From Nanobdellota archaeon (GTDB lineage: Archaea > Nanobdellota > Nanobdellia > Tiddalikarchaeales > Tiddalikarchaeaceae), in contig JAFGFH010000026.1 of the NCBI GenBank assembly GCA_016931175.1, positions 1 through 64,000 on the forward strand: a stretch of 64,000 nucleotides of DNA. Direction: 5' to 3'. Under the pieces are notes generated by a model, which saw nothing but the letters and a program-made list of their open reading frames with translations, did not search any database and was not told where the DNA came from. Each line of letters starts with the position of its first letter. The first letter of the stretch is position 1. Shown piece by piece: positions 17,697-25,454 of the stretch. A program made the position numbers and the translations under genes.

Positions 17697-19697
17697 ATGG
17701 CTGAATTACTTGGTTGCGTGAGCGGCAAAATAAATACTCACTCTTTTTCCTTCACAGCTGAAGCTAAGGTGAAAAAATTCCAGTATATTAAATTATACCA
17801 TGAAGAGGTTGGATTCATCCTAGCCCAGATTGTAGAGTTAACCAATGAAGAGAATAAGATTACCTGCGATTGTGAGATTATTGGTTACAGGGACAGCAGG
17901 GACCTTCTTAGAACCCCTAATTCAACGATAAGCCATAATGTAGAGGTTTACAACGCTGACAGTGAGTTTATCAAAAAGATGTTAGGTTTAGACAAGCCAG
18001 AGGGCCTATATTTGGGCATTTTAGAAGAGTATAACATGATACCTATTCGTTTAGATGAAAAGAAGCTTGTAACTAAGCACTTGGCAGTATTAGCCAAGAC
18101 AGGAGCTGGAAAGAGCTACACGTTAGGTGTAATCGTTGAAGAGCTGCTTGAAGTGGGTGTTCCTTGTGTTATAATAGACCCTCATGGAGAGTATTCCAGC
18201 CTTAAATACCCTAATTCTAACAAGCAAGAGCTTGAACTCATGCACAGGTATGATGTTAAACCTAAAGGTTACTCTAATGTTATAGAATACAGTCCTAATA
18301 CTAGTATTAATCCTGATGCGAAGCCGTTAACTATTGGTTTCAAAAGCTTAACTGCTCAGGAGATATCAACACTTACACCTATAAAGGTTGGAGGCACCCA
18401 GTTAGGCATTCTCTATAATGTCGTTTCTGATGTTAAGAGCCAGGGCAACTACAGCCTTAATGATATCAGAAGCAGTCTAGACATGGTTAACTCAAATGCT
18501 AAGTACGGTTTGTACGCGTGCCTTGATTTTATTGAAAACGTTGGAGTGTTCAGCGACGACCCTGTAAGGGTTGAATCACTTGTTAATCCAGGCAAAGCCA
18601 CACTGATTAATTTGAAGGGTGTAGCGCCTGAGATTCAACGCATTATTGTTGCTAAACTCTGCCATGACTTGTTTGAGAAGAGGAAGAAGAACCAGGTTCC
18701 TCCATTCTTCTTAATAGTAGAGGAAGCGCACAACTTCTGCCCTGAAAGGAGTTTCGGTGAGAGCCCTTCAAGTTACATCCTTCGCAACATCGCAAGCGAA
18801 GGAAGAAAATTTGGTCTCGGACTCGGCATTGTCAGTCAGAGGCCTGCAAGAGTTGACAAGAACGTGCTCAGCCAGTGCAATACTCAAATAATTCAAAAGG
18901 TTACTAACCCTAACGATTTGAAGGCTATTGCCAGCAGTGCTGAGAATATTAACACGAGTGTTGTAGAAGATATTGCAACATTGCCTATTGGAACAGCACT
19001 AGTTATTGGAGCCAGTGCGAAACCAGTATTTGTTGACGTGCGCATAAAGAGAAGCGAGCACGGAGGCAAAAGCGTTTCTTTTAATTACAAAGAACAGCCA
19101 ATTATTAAAACAGAAGTTGTTGTTAAGAAGCCGGAGCCTGTTAAAAAGGTTGAACCAGTAATAACACAAACACCTGTTGAAAAACCAAAGATTGAAATTA
19201 ATTTCATACCAGTGAAAACACTTAACAGATTATACCCCTGCTACTTGGCGAACGTTAATTACAAGAACAAGAATTTTAACCTGCTTTTAAGCGAGGACAA
19301 CAAGATATTAAACAATAAAGCATTGCCTGTTTCCGTTCAAGAACCTGGCAGTGTTCAAAGCATTGGTTTGAAGGCTGAAACAGTTTTGAAGATTATTAAT
19401 GATAAGCAGTCAACGAGCGTGTCTTACTTGTTCAACGCTTTAAACTATTCATTCCAGGATATAGATTTCATATTAAGGGATTTAGAAAAAAAGGGTTTAT
19501 TGGTTATAGAAGGCAGCAAATTATTTGCCAAGACAAGTATTGATTATGCATCTTTTGCATTCAACCTTAATGTTGAGAAGAAATTATTTGACAAAGAGGA
19601 CGTTGCCGGCTTCAAGACTAATTCTTCAACTGTTAAGTCCTTCCTTGAATCCAAGGGTTTAATCGTTAATAATATTCTTAGCGTTTACGTCAAGTAA
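17697..19697 (+). CDS. herA: HerA-type DNA translocase ATPase
   Basis: 666 residues. An N-terminal beta-barrel (HAS) domain is followed by Walker A LAKTGAGKSYTLGVIVEEL (motif at 134-141), VIIDPHGEYSSL, Walker B PFFLIVEEAHNFCPE near 340-350, and the downstream GRKFGLGLGIVSQRPARVDK and TLPIGTALVIG. After about residue 450 comes a linker of K, P, V and E and a C-terminal winged-helix-like region, longer than a minimal HerA. HerA hexamers translocate DNA in end resection with NurA, Mre11 and Rad50. The last 39 bases overlap the convergent regulator gene. Confidence 0.88.
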   Translation: MAELLGCVSGKINTHSFSFTAEAKVKKFQYIKLYHEEVGFILAQIVELTNEENKITCDCEIIGYRDSRDLLRTPNSTISHNVEVYNADSEFIKKMLGLDKPEGLYLGILEEYNMIPIRLDEKKLVTKHLAVLAKTGAGKSYTLGVIVEELLEVGVPCVIIDPHGEYSSLKYPNSNKQELELMHRYDVKPKGYSNVIEYSPNTSINPDAKPLTIGFKSLTAQEISTLTPIKVGGTQLGILYNVVSDVKSQGNYSLNDIRSSLDMVNSNAKYGLYACLDFIENVGVFSDDPVRVESLVNPGKATLINLKGVAPEIQRIIVAKLCHDLFEKRKKNQVPPFFLIVEEAHNFCPERSFGESPSSYILRNIASEGRKFGLGLGIVSQRPARVDKNVLSQCNTQIIQKVTNPNDLKAIASSAENINTSVVEDIATLPIGTALVIGASAKPVFVDVRIKRSEHGGKSVSFNYKEQPIIKTEVVVKKPEPVKKVEPVITQTPVEKPKIEINFIPVKTLNRLYPCYLANVNYKNKNFNLLLSEDNKILNNKALPVSVQEPGSVQSIGLKAETVLKIINDKQSTSVSYLFNALNYSFQDIDFILRDLEKKGLLVIEGSKLFAKTSIDYASFAFNLNVEKKLFDKEDVAGFKTNSSTVKSFLESKGLIVNNILSVYVK

Positions 19698-20393
19698 TTC
19701 CCTTATAGTATTATTGTTCTCTTTCGTGACAGCAATGCAGATGTTATTATTCTTCGCTATTCTCCTGGCAAGTGATGAGATTTTGAACTTGTCGCTTTGG
19801 AAGATTATGAGTTTAGGCAAATCTATCTTGTTTATCTTTGACAAGAGTTTAAGGGTAATTAAAGGTATCTTTCCGGATTTAACGCGTGAGAATATGTAAA
19901 CAATCTCATTGTTTGATTTTAAACTCTTTATTAGTTTCAGACTCGGCTGCTTGGTTAATATCTTGGACAAATTGTCTGAGAAGAATACGAAATCTTTGAA
20001 AAGTGACTGGTTCTCCTGCGAGATTATCTGAGTAGCCTTTAACAACTTTATTATTTGGGAATTGTTCATGCTCTTCTTGAAAACTCCTCTTAACAATTTA
20101 CTGGATTCCTTGTTTAATTCCAGTGATTCTATAACTGACTCGTACTCTTTCTTATTCTCTTTAGAGGCAATACTCACAATCCCTGTCGTATACTTTCTTA
20201 TAAACTCAATGCCTGGGCTTTTCCTCCTGTTGTTCTCGTAATCGCTTATAACACTCTGTTTAATCTTCAATTCCTTGGCAATCCTTGACTGTGTAATGTT
20301 GAATAATTCCCTCCACTTCTTCATAACTAACCCGTAATCCTCGTTCGCGGCGATATCTCCTAGAATAATTTGAATAAGCGACTGGTCCTTCAT
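19659..20393 (-). CDS. XRE-type HTH regulator with archaeal C-terminal domain
   Basis: 244 residues. Residues 23-62 form a Cro/C1 helix-turn-helix: MKKWRELFNITQSRIAKELK, IKQSVISDYENNRRKSPGI. The rest is an alpha-beta domain with IVYIFSRVKSGKIPLITLKL and NICIAVTKENNNTIRELL. The layout resembles archaeal predicted regulators of COG1709 type; that assignment is from memory of the build, not a search. It overlaps the herA 3' end by 39 bases on the opposite strand. Confidence 0.75.
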   Translation of the reverse strand: MKDQSLIQIILGDIAANEDYGLVMKKWRELFNITQSRIAKELKIKQSVISDYENNRRKSPGIEFIRKYTTGIVSIASKENKKEYESVIESLELNKESSKLLRGVFKKSMNNSQIIKLLKATQIISQENQSLFKDFVFFSDNLSKILTKQPSLKLIKSLKSNNEIVYIFSRVKSGKIPLITLKLLSKINKIDLPKLIIFQSDKFKISSLARRIAKNNNICIAVTKENNNTIRELLDVNAKNIIND

Positions 20394-20454
20394 GGTAGAA
20401 TAAGATATAATTTATGCTTGTTTTAAAAACTTGTTATTCGACGATTAACGAAGA

Positions 20455-21054
20455 TTACAATTTTCCGAGCTCGTCTTCAAGTTTTACACGTTTGACATTC
20501 TCTTCCTTTAAAGGATTCTTCGGAGCCTTCTGCTCCTCCATTGCAGCCAAAGCCTTCTCTGCCTGCGTTTTAATCTCAGGGCTGACCTTTATCTCCCCGC
20601 TCTTTATTGCCTTAAGCAGTTTAATCGTTGATTCCTGGAATGCTTTAACTATTATTTTCTGGTGCTCGTATAATTCCTGCTCATTAGTCTTGCCTTCAGG
20701 AATCTCTACTTTAACATTATCACCCGCGTACCTTGGTATTATCTCAAAACTAGCGTGCCCTATCTTCTGGCCAGCAGTGCTTCCCATGCTGTGGATTATG
20801 TTTATGCCAGGGCATTGAAGTATTTGCGTAAGAATAGCAGTAATGGCCTTCGCAGCCACCATTAACTGGAAAAGTATGTCTTCAGGAATTGTTTGTATAA
20901 ACGTGTGATGCTGTTTAGGTATTAGTATAACGTGCCCTTTCGTTGCAGGTTTAATGTTTAATACTGCAACCACTCCCTCGTTCTCGTAAATCTTAAGTGA
21001 AGGTATATTGCCTTTAACTATTTCACAAAATAAACACTTCTGCTCTTCTGTCAT
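20455..21054 (-). CDS. HIT-fold protein with degenerate histidine triad and C-terminal extension
   Basis: 199 residues, longer than the usual 110-150. The HIT fold is plain: CLFCEIVKGNIPSLKIYENE with the zinc-type CxxC, ATKGHVILIPKQHH, and GQKIGHASFEIIPRYAGDNV. The triad position normally reads H-x-H-x-H; here it reads H-A-S-F-E, so the second His and the catalytic third His are Ser and Glu. The C-terminal 80 residues are helical and charged. Nucleotide-hydrolase activity is doubtful; a binding or scaffold role is possible. An intact HIT protein is encoded at 41781-42215. Confidence 0.8.
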   Translation of the reverse strand: MTEEQKCLFCEIVKGNIPSLKIYENEGVVAVLNIKPATKGHVILIPKQHHTFIQTIPEDILFQLMVAAKAITAILTQILQCPGINIIHSMGSTAGQKIGHASFEIIPRYAGDNVKVEIPEGKTNEQELYEHQKIIVKAFQESTIKLLKAIKSGEIKVSPEIKTQAEKALAAMEEQKAPKNPLKEENVKRVKLEDELGKL

Positions 21055-21093
21055 GATAGTAAGAAAAAGGGATTTTTTGTTTTAAAAAACTAT

Positions 21094-21567
21094 CTATTCA
21101 GTGTTAAACAATGATTCCAAACCTTTGAAAGAATCAGGGTTTTCCAGAACGTTTTCAATGAATTCTTTTGTTAATTTAATGTAATCTTTAATTACTTTAT
21201 AATAATTAGAAGGGCTGAATCTTTCAATAATCCTCTCTCTTACGTCATAACCTGTTAATGTTTTTGTTCTAACAATCGCGTATCTGCTATTGGTATAAAA
21301 ATTGCCAACCTCTCTTTCCTTGAATACAACCCTGGTATTGCTTGGTGAATAAGTCTTTACAAGAAAGAATTCTTTTAAGTTCTCTTCTTCAAGAAATTTA
21401 TGAATCTCTAATAATGGACCTGGTATTATTATCTTGTTCTCTGCTGGTTTTTTCTCCCAATCTCTTTTGAATCGTATAATGCCATTATTATACAGTTTAA
21501 TATGAAGATTGTTGCTAGAATCATAAGATTGTCCTAACAATTGAGTTACTTCTTTAAACTTGGCCAC
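21094..21567 (-). CDS. Hypothetical protein (157 aa)
   Basis: 157 residues, unrecognised, soluble and basic. It starts MAKFKEVTQLLGQSYDSSNN, has beta-type segments (NLHIKLYNNGIIRFKRDWEK, RYAIVRTKTLTGYDVRER) and a helical C-terminus (YYKVIKDYIKLTKEFIENVL). It lies downstream of the alkD-like gene on the opposite strand with its own upstream AT-rich spacer. Confidence 0.6.
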   Translation of the reverse strand: MAKFKEVTQLLGQSYDSSNNLHIKLYNNGIIRFKRDWEKKPAENKIIIPGPLLEIHKFLEEENLKEFFLVKTYSPSNTRVVFKEREVGNFYTNSRYAIVRTKTLTGYDVRERIIERFSPSNYYKVIKDYIKLTKEFIENVLENPDSFKGLESLFNTE

Positions 21568-21631
21568 GTATTATATTATAGTTATTCACGATTATTAATC
21601 TTTTTATAATATTGATTCTTTTGATTAATTA

Positions 21632-22303
21632 ATGGATTATTCAGATATTATTAAGAATTTGAAGAGCTTGAAGAATGAGAAGAATATTGATGGCATGGCG
21701 CGTTTCGGAATCACTGGCAAGAAAGTGTTAGGAATCTCAATTTACGTGCTTCGCGATTTTGCCAAGAAGTTGGGGAAGAATCACGAGCTTGCTCTTAAGT
21801 TGTGGAAGAGCGGGTTTCATGAAGCAAGGCATTTGGCAGTCTTTACTGAAGAATTAGACAAGGTTACTCCTGAACAGATGAATGATTGGGTTAATGATTT
21901 TGAAGCTTGGGATGACACTGACCAGGCGTGCACTAGCTTGTTTGACAAAACCCCTCACGCTTGGAGCAAGGTTAAGGAGTGGAGTAAGAGTGATAAGGAG
22001 TTCGTGAAGCGTGCTGCTTTCTCACTCCTCGCTGGACTAGCAACTCATGACAAGACAGCTAAGGATGAACAATTTATTCAATTATTTCCTGTTATCAAGA
22101 AAGCTTCAACTGATGAGCGCAACTTTGTTAAGAAAGCAGTTAACTGGGCCTTGCGCAATATCGGCAAGAGAAACAAGAATCTTAACAAGAGAGCAGTTGA
22201 GTTCTCAAAGAAGTTACTTAAATCTAATTCTAAATCCGCTAAGTGGATTGCTAGTGATGCGATAAGAGAGCTTTCAAGTGAGAAAGTGCAGAAGAGACTA
22301 TAA
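21632..22303 (+). CDS. AlkD-like DNA glycosylase (HEAT-repeat alkylation repair)
   Basis: 223 residues, the family length, made of HEAT-like helix pairs. Characteristic pieces: RFGITGKKVLGISIYVLRDF, HEARHLAVF, FEAWDDTDQACTSLFDK (Trp and Asp of the base-excision site), REAF-type helix FVKRAAFSLLAGLATHD, and FVKKAVNWALRNIGKRN with the second conserved Trp. AlkD removes positively charged alkylated purines without base flipping. Monocistronic, with its own AT-rich upstream region. Confidence 0.88.
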   Translation: MDYSDIIKNLKSLKNEKNIDGMARFGITGKKVLGISIYVLRDFAKKLGKNHELALKLWKSGFHEARHLAVFTEELDKVTPEQMNDWVNDFEAWDDTDQACTSLFDKTPHAWSKVKEWSKSDKEFVKRAAFSLLAGLATHDKTAKDEQFIQLFPVIKKASTDERNFVKKAVNWALRNIGKRNKNLNKRAVEFSKKLLKSNSKSAKWIASDAIRELSSEKVQKRL

Positions 22304-22344
22304 ATAATAAGATTTATAATAAGATTTTTTTCTAGAACTTTTTT

Positions 22345-22812
22345 ATGCAATACTTGAAAGAGGCGCAGGTTAAGGGCAAGAAGTTTTTTTCTATAGAAGA
22401 AGTTTTCAACATAGGTGATGTTTTATTCTCTAAATTATGCAATAAATATTCAAGAAAGTACGGTTTTAGCGCATTGCCTGTGCGCACTAATTGTTATATT
22501 CTTAACGTTGTTGATGATTTAATGTTTTCTGACGAAGACTGCAGTAATGTTCCTGAATTGGAAGAACTCGTCTTTCAGAGGGATGTTTTCAAACGCTTGT
22601 TCCCTTCCTTCAATGATTATGTATGCTTTTACTGCGAAGAAAAGAGTCAGGAGTTTTTCCTAATAAGTCCTGGCATGGATTTAAGTTCTTTATACTTTGA
22701 GCTTCCCAAGAAGGTTTCTATGGCAGGATTATGCTCTCTTGATAACATGGGAATGCCTGTAATGCTTATTAGCAATAACCAGTTGGAGAAGAAGTTACAG
22801 GAACAGGTTTGA
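22345..22812 (+). CDS. Hypothetical protein (155 aa)
   Basis: 155 residues, unrecognised. It begins MQYLKEAQVKGKKFFSIEEV and has acidic and aromatic segments (YVCFYCEEKSQEFFLISPGM). Six Cys are scattered without a zinc-finger spacing. The 3' end overlaps the convergent Cys-rich gene by 18 bases. Confidence 0.6.
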   Translation: MQYLKEAQVKGKKFFSIEEVFNIGDVLFSKLCNKYSRKYGFSALPVRTNCYILNVVDDLMFSDEDCSNVPELEELVFQRDVFKRLFPSFNDYVCFYCEEKSQEFFLISPGMDLSSLYFELPKKVSMAGLCSLDNMGMPVMLISNNQLEKKLQEQV

Positions 22813-23343
22813 GATATCTCTTCTACTATTCTTCTCTGCAATCTCTTTGTCTTGTTTGATTGACTCTGCTATTTGAAGCATTGCTTGGTACTTCTCATCA
22901 AACTCTGTTTCTTTTAGTTTTTCTTCTCTTTCCTCATCCGTTAATAAGTGGCCGCTGCATAATATTTCGCATACTGGTGCTATTGTGCACGTCTTTGCTG
23001 TATCGTTTCGTATTCCTACAGGGTCGCATTCAACATCGTCATTATAAGGGCAGTAATTTTCATTAATGTACTTGTCTGCTTTTTCCCTGTTCACTGGATT
23101 GTCTAGTTTGAGCATTATTCTTATTAATTCGCTGACCTCTTCTGGTTGTATCTCGTTAAAATCTAATGTTTCATACTTTTTTATCAAGTAACATACTGGT
23201 TGGTTGATGCATCTTGTTTCTAAAGTGTTGCAGTATTCCATCCCTCCTTCCATGGGGCAGTTTTTGCTAACATCTTCTTTTAATTCTTCAGTGTTCTTTT
23301 TTATGTATTCAAATGTTTTTAGTATCTTTGATAATTTTTTCAT
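22795..23343 (-). CDS. Cys-rich hypothetical protein (182 aa)
   Basis: 182 residues with about ten Cys in two similar blocks: NCPMEGGMEYCNTLETRCIN-x3-C (about 28-51) and YCPYNDDVECDPVGIRNDTA-x2-C-x5-C-x3-C (about 92-124). Each block reads C-P-x-n-C-x-n-C-x-n-P-V-C, so the protein may carry two internal repeats binding metal. Flanked by helices; no signal peptide. It is divergent from the parvulin gene, and a conserved palindrome lies between the two promoters. Function unknown. Confidence 0.65.
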   Translation of the reverse strand: MKKLSKILKTFEYIKKNTEELKEDVSKNCPMEGGMEYCNTLETRCINQPVCYLIKKYETLDFNEIQPEEVSELIRIMLKLDNPVNREKADKYINENYCPYNDDVECDPVGIRNDTAKTCTIAPVCEILCSGHLLTDEEREEKLKETEFDEKYQAMLQIAESIKQDKEIAEKNSRRDISNLFL

Positions 23344-23384
23344 AACAGTTATTCTATGATTGTTTTAAGTATTTAAGTATTCGC

Positions 23385-23402
23385 ACAACTAATCGTGGTT
23401 GT
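23385..23402 (+). promoter_or_regulatory. Operator candidate ACAAC-N8-GTTGT, parvulin promoter
   Basis: ACAACTAATCGTGGTTGT has perfect 5-base arms with an 8-base spacer. It lies 12 bases before the TATA box TTTTATAAAA at 23414-23423, which precedes the parvulin ATG at 23447. It differs from the site at the TrmB-type gene (27160) at only two of 18 bases. The divergent Cys-rich gene starts 42 bases to the left, so both genes could be affected. Confidence 0.6.
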
Positions 23403-23446
23403 AGCAGACATAGTTTTATAAAACACTCAGTGTTTCTCATTTAATT

Positions 23447-23725
23447 ATGAGTGACGAGATTAGTGCCAAGCACATACTGGTTGATAATGAGGAGGCTGCG
23501 AATTTTATTCTGAAAAAAATTGCTGAAGGCGAGTCTTTTGAAGAACTAGCAATGGAGTACAGCGCCTGCCCGAGCGGGAGAAGAGGAGGAGACCTCGGGC
23601 AATTCAGCAAGGGAATGATGGTGAAAGAATTCGAGGACGCAGTCTTTAGCCTAAAACCTGGAGAAACAACAAAAACACCAGTAAAAACACAATTCGGCTA
23701 CCACATTATCAAGAGAACTGGTTAA
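23447..23725 (+). CDS. Parvulin-type peptidyl-prolyl isomerase
   Basis: 92 residues, a single stand-alone rotamase domain: ISAKHILVDNEEAANFILKK, FEELAMEYSACPSGRRGGDL, GQFSKGMMVKEFEDAVFSLK, and the end PVKTQFGYHIIKRTG. All parvulin core features are present (AKHILV, GGDLG-F, F--A-F-L, T-FGYHII). There is no signal peptide, so it acts in the cytoplasm, catalysing cis-trans isomerisation of peptidyl-prolyl bonds. The nearly leaderless promoter carries the shared palindrome. Confidence 0.93.
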   Translation: MSDEISAKHILVDNEEAANFILKKIAEGESFEELAMEYSACPSGRRGGDLGQFSKGMMVKEFEDAVFSLKPGETTKTPVKTQFGYHIIKRTG

Positions 23726-23764
23726 TTGGGTTAATTTTTTAATGAGCTAATTTATTAATAGGTT

Positions 23765-23881
23765 GTGAATCGCAAGGGTTTAAATGGCAGGGATATAATA
23801 ATTATTGTAATAGTTTCTGTCTTAATCCTTTTTGTGTATTTTATTTACTTTTTCCCGCAAATAGTTAATAACTTAAAATAA
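23765..23881 (+). CDS. Possible small single-helix membrane protein (38 aa)
   Basis: A frame from GTG at 23765 to TAA 23879-23881 encodes MNRKGLNGRD followed by one long hydrophobic helix (IIIIVIVSVLILFVYFIYFF) and a short PQIVNNLK tail. The basic head, single helix and polar tail are typical of small membrane proteins. There is no strong ribosome-binding site, and AT-rich DNA can produce such frames by chance, so this is tentative. Confidence 0.4.
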   Translation: MNRKGLNGRDIIIIVIVSVLILFVYFIYFFPQIVNNLK

Positions 23882-23946
23882 GCCATTAAAAAAGTTTTTA
23901 AATACTTCTTTTTAATATTAGAAACTGCTAAGAAGAGTGGTATTAT

Positions 23947-24234
23947 TTGGCAAAGTTTGATTTCAATAATGGCTCGTTAAAAGAGGTTTTGGATTCTGTT
24001 AAAGCCGTTAAGTTAACTAAACCTATAGATTTTTGTGAATGCAATGATATTGTTTACAGCGGACGAGACCGTCTTAAGACACTTGTTAAAAATAAAGTGT
24101 GTGAGAAGGAAGACAGGCAGAAGATATATACAGAGATGAAGAATTTCAGCTTCTTTTACTGTTCAACATGTAAAAAGTATTACTGGATGCTTGATTCTGA
24201 GTTTGAAAAAAGAAAAACAAGCATTAATGGATGA
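23947..24234 (+). CDS. Small Cys-containing protein, TTG start
   Basis: 95 residues from a TTG at 23947; no in-frame ATG or GTG is nearby. A TATA-like TTTTTAAATA lies about 45 bases upstream. Cys pairs occur in DFCECNDIVY (CxC), KVCEKE, and YCSTCKKYYW (CxxC), suggesting a small zinc-binding fold. The stop overlaps the next start (ATGA), coupling it to a two-helix membrane protein. Family not recognised. Confidence 0.55.
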   Translation: MAKFDFNNGSLKEVLDSVKAVKLTKPIDFCECNDIVYSGRDRLKTLVKNKVCEKEDRQKIYTEMKNFSFFYCSTCKKYYWMLDSEFEKRKTSING

Positions 24235-24449
24235 TTAATATGAACGCGTCTGAACTATTAGGAACATACTTGATGATTTCAGGCTTTGCGTCCATAATCA
24301 CAGGCATAGTTTACATGTCCTTAGGAGACCCTGCTGGAACTGCTTTAATAGCAGGTTCAGGATTCTTCTTATCAGGAGCAAAATACGCTTACACTTACAG
24401 TTCTGCAAAACAAGAATCCAGAAAAGGGTTGGAAAAAGAATTAGACTAG
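24231..24449 (+). CDS. Small two-helix membrane protein
   Basis: 72 residues. Two hydrophobic segments, LLGTYLMISGFASIITGIVY and GTALIAGSGFFLSGAKYAYT, joined by a short GDPA turn, then a charged tail (QESRKGLEKELD). ATG codons at 24231 and 24240 are both possible; the first overlaps the upstream stop by 4 bases. The end overlaps the convergent DUF932-like gene by 9 bases. Confidence 0.6.
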   Translation: MINMNASELLGTYLMISGFASIITGIVYMSLGDPAGTALIAGSGFFLSGAKYAYTYSSAKQESRKGLEKELD

Positions 24450-25307
24450 TATTTCACTAGCTAATTCGAATAATCCCTGACTATTCTCTAACTCTTGCCC
24501 TTTCTCTTTCTTTCTGAAAGCGTAACTCGCAGCTTCAACTATTTCAAAAGGCTCAATACTTCTATTCACAAGGTATTCTCCTGCCTTCCTGCTGTACTCG
24601 TAACCCTTCCTAGTCTCATGCGTTGAAACGTAAGTAATGCACTGGATAGTGTCCCATAAACTATTGCCCTCAGGGTAATACTTGCTTAAAGCCTTGATGA
24701 TTAAATTATCCGTCTTGCCTAATGCCTGGATAATCATAGCAAGCTGCGTGCCTTCATCAAGAACTATTTCTTGCGCAGTTTCAACACTGTTAAGCACTAC
24801 TCCTAAATCATTGCTGACCTTCCTAATCTTATCCTTCAAATCAGCACTGTTAAGCCTGTGAATAATCTTCTCACCTACTCCTCCGTGAGTAACGATTAAG
24901 CCGTTGCTGCACACGAAAGCGTCATGATACACTCCCAGTTTTACTGCCATGCTTCCCAAGTTTGCAGGAAAAACAACCAAGGGATTAACTCTGCCAATAC
25001 TATTCTCTAAACCAGTATCGTAAACCCTTACAATACCTTCCCTGTAACTCTTCTCAGTAAAGTCAGTGCCGAACTCAGACTCGCACGCGTTAACTATTTC
25101 AGCAACACTAATTGGAGTGAATTGTTCAGACACTACTGTAACAATCCTGTCACCAACAATGCCGAAATACTTATCGCCTTTAATGCGCGAGTATTTAGCG
25201 CTGACATCCTTTCCTGCCTTGTAATTGCTGAGAACAACCTCTTCCTCCTTTTTCCATTCCAGACTGTTCTCAAAACTTACTAAATCATCTATTGAACTAA
25301 ACTTCAT
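24441..25307 (-). CDS. DUF932-like protein (phage/plasmid-type)
   Basis: 288 residues. It resembles the DUF932 family: KYFGIVGDRIVTVVSEQFTP, IVRVYDTGLENSIGRVNPLV, then KLGVYHDAFVCSNGLIVTHG, where the R/H-x-C-SNGL element is typical. DUF932 proteins are common on plasmids and phages; their function is not established. GAGGTGA lies about 10 bases before the ATG. The promoter carries the shared palindrome at 25364-25381 beyond a TATA at 25351-25360. The assignment is by motif memory. Confidence 0.6.
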   Translation of the reverse strand: MKFSSIDDLVSFENSLEWKKEEEVVLSNYKAGKDVSAKYSRIKGDKYFGIVGDRIVTVVSEQFTPISVAEIVNACESEFGTDFTEKSYREGIVRVYDTGLENSIGRVNPLVVFPANLGSMAVKLGVYHDAFVCSNGLIVTHGGVGEKIIHRLNSADLKDKIRKVSNDLGVVLNSVETAQEIVLDEGTQLAMIIQALGKTDNLIIKALSKYYPEGNSLWDTIQCITYVSTHETRKGYEYSRKAGEYLVNRSIEPFEIVEAASYAFRKKEKGQELENSQGLFELASEILV

Positions 25308-25363
25308 AAATCATTTCACCTCTAAGAAGAACTAATGCTTACAAAACCACTTATAAACTTAGC

Positions 25364-25381
25364 ACAACCTTTAATTGTTGT
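25364..25381 (-). promoter_or_regulatory. Operator candidate ACAAC-N8-GTTGT, DUF932-like gene
   Basis: ACAACCTTTAATTGTTGT (plus-strand reading) has perfect 5-base arms and an 8-base spacer, as at 23385 and 27160. It lies 3 bases upstream of the TATA-like AAGTTTATAA (minus strand, 25351-25360) of the gene starting at 25307, so it would overlap or adjoin the BRE. Confidence 0.55.
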
Positions 25382-25454
25382 AATTATTTAAGAGAATTAA
25401 CCAAGTCAATGAAATCCCTTTCTTCTCCCATAAAAAAATTATAAAAGTATCTAA

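Noticed and set aside
25381-25440. 14-codon minus-strand frame MGEERDFIDLVNSLK-like between two genes
   Set aside because: Too short and without a supporting ribosome-binding site or promoter.
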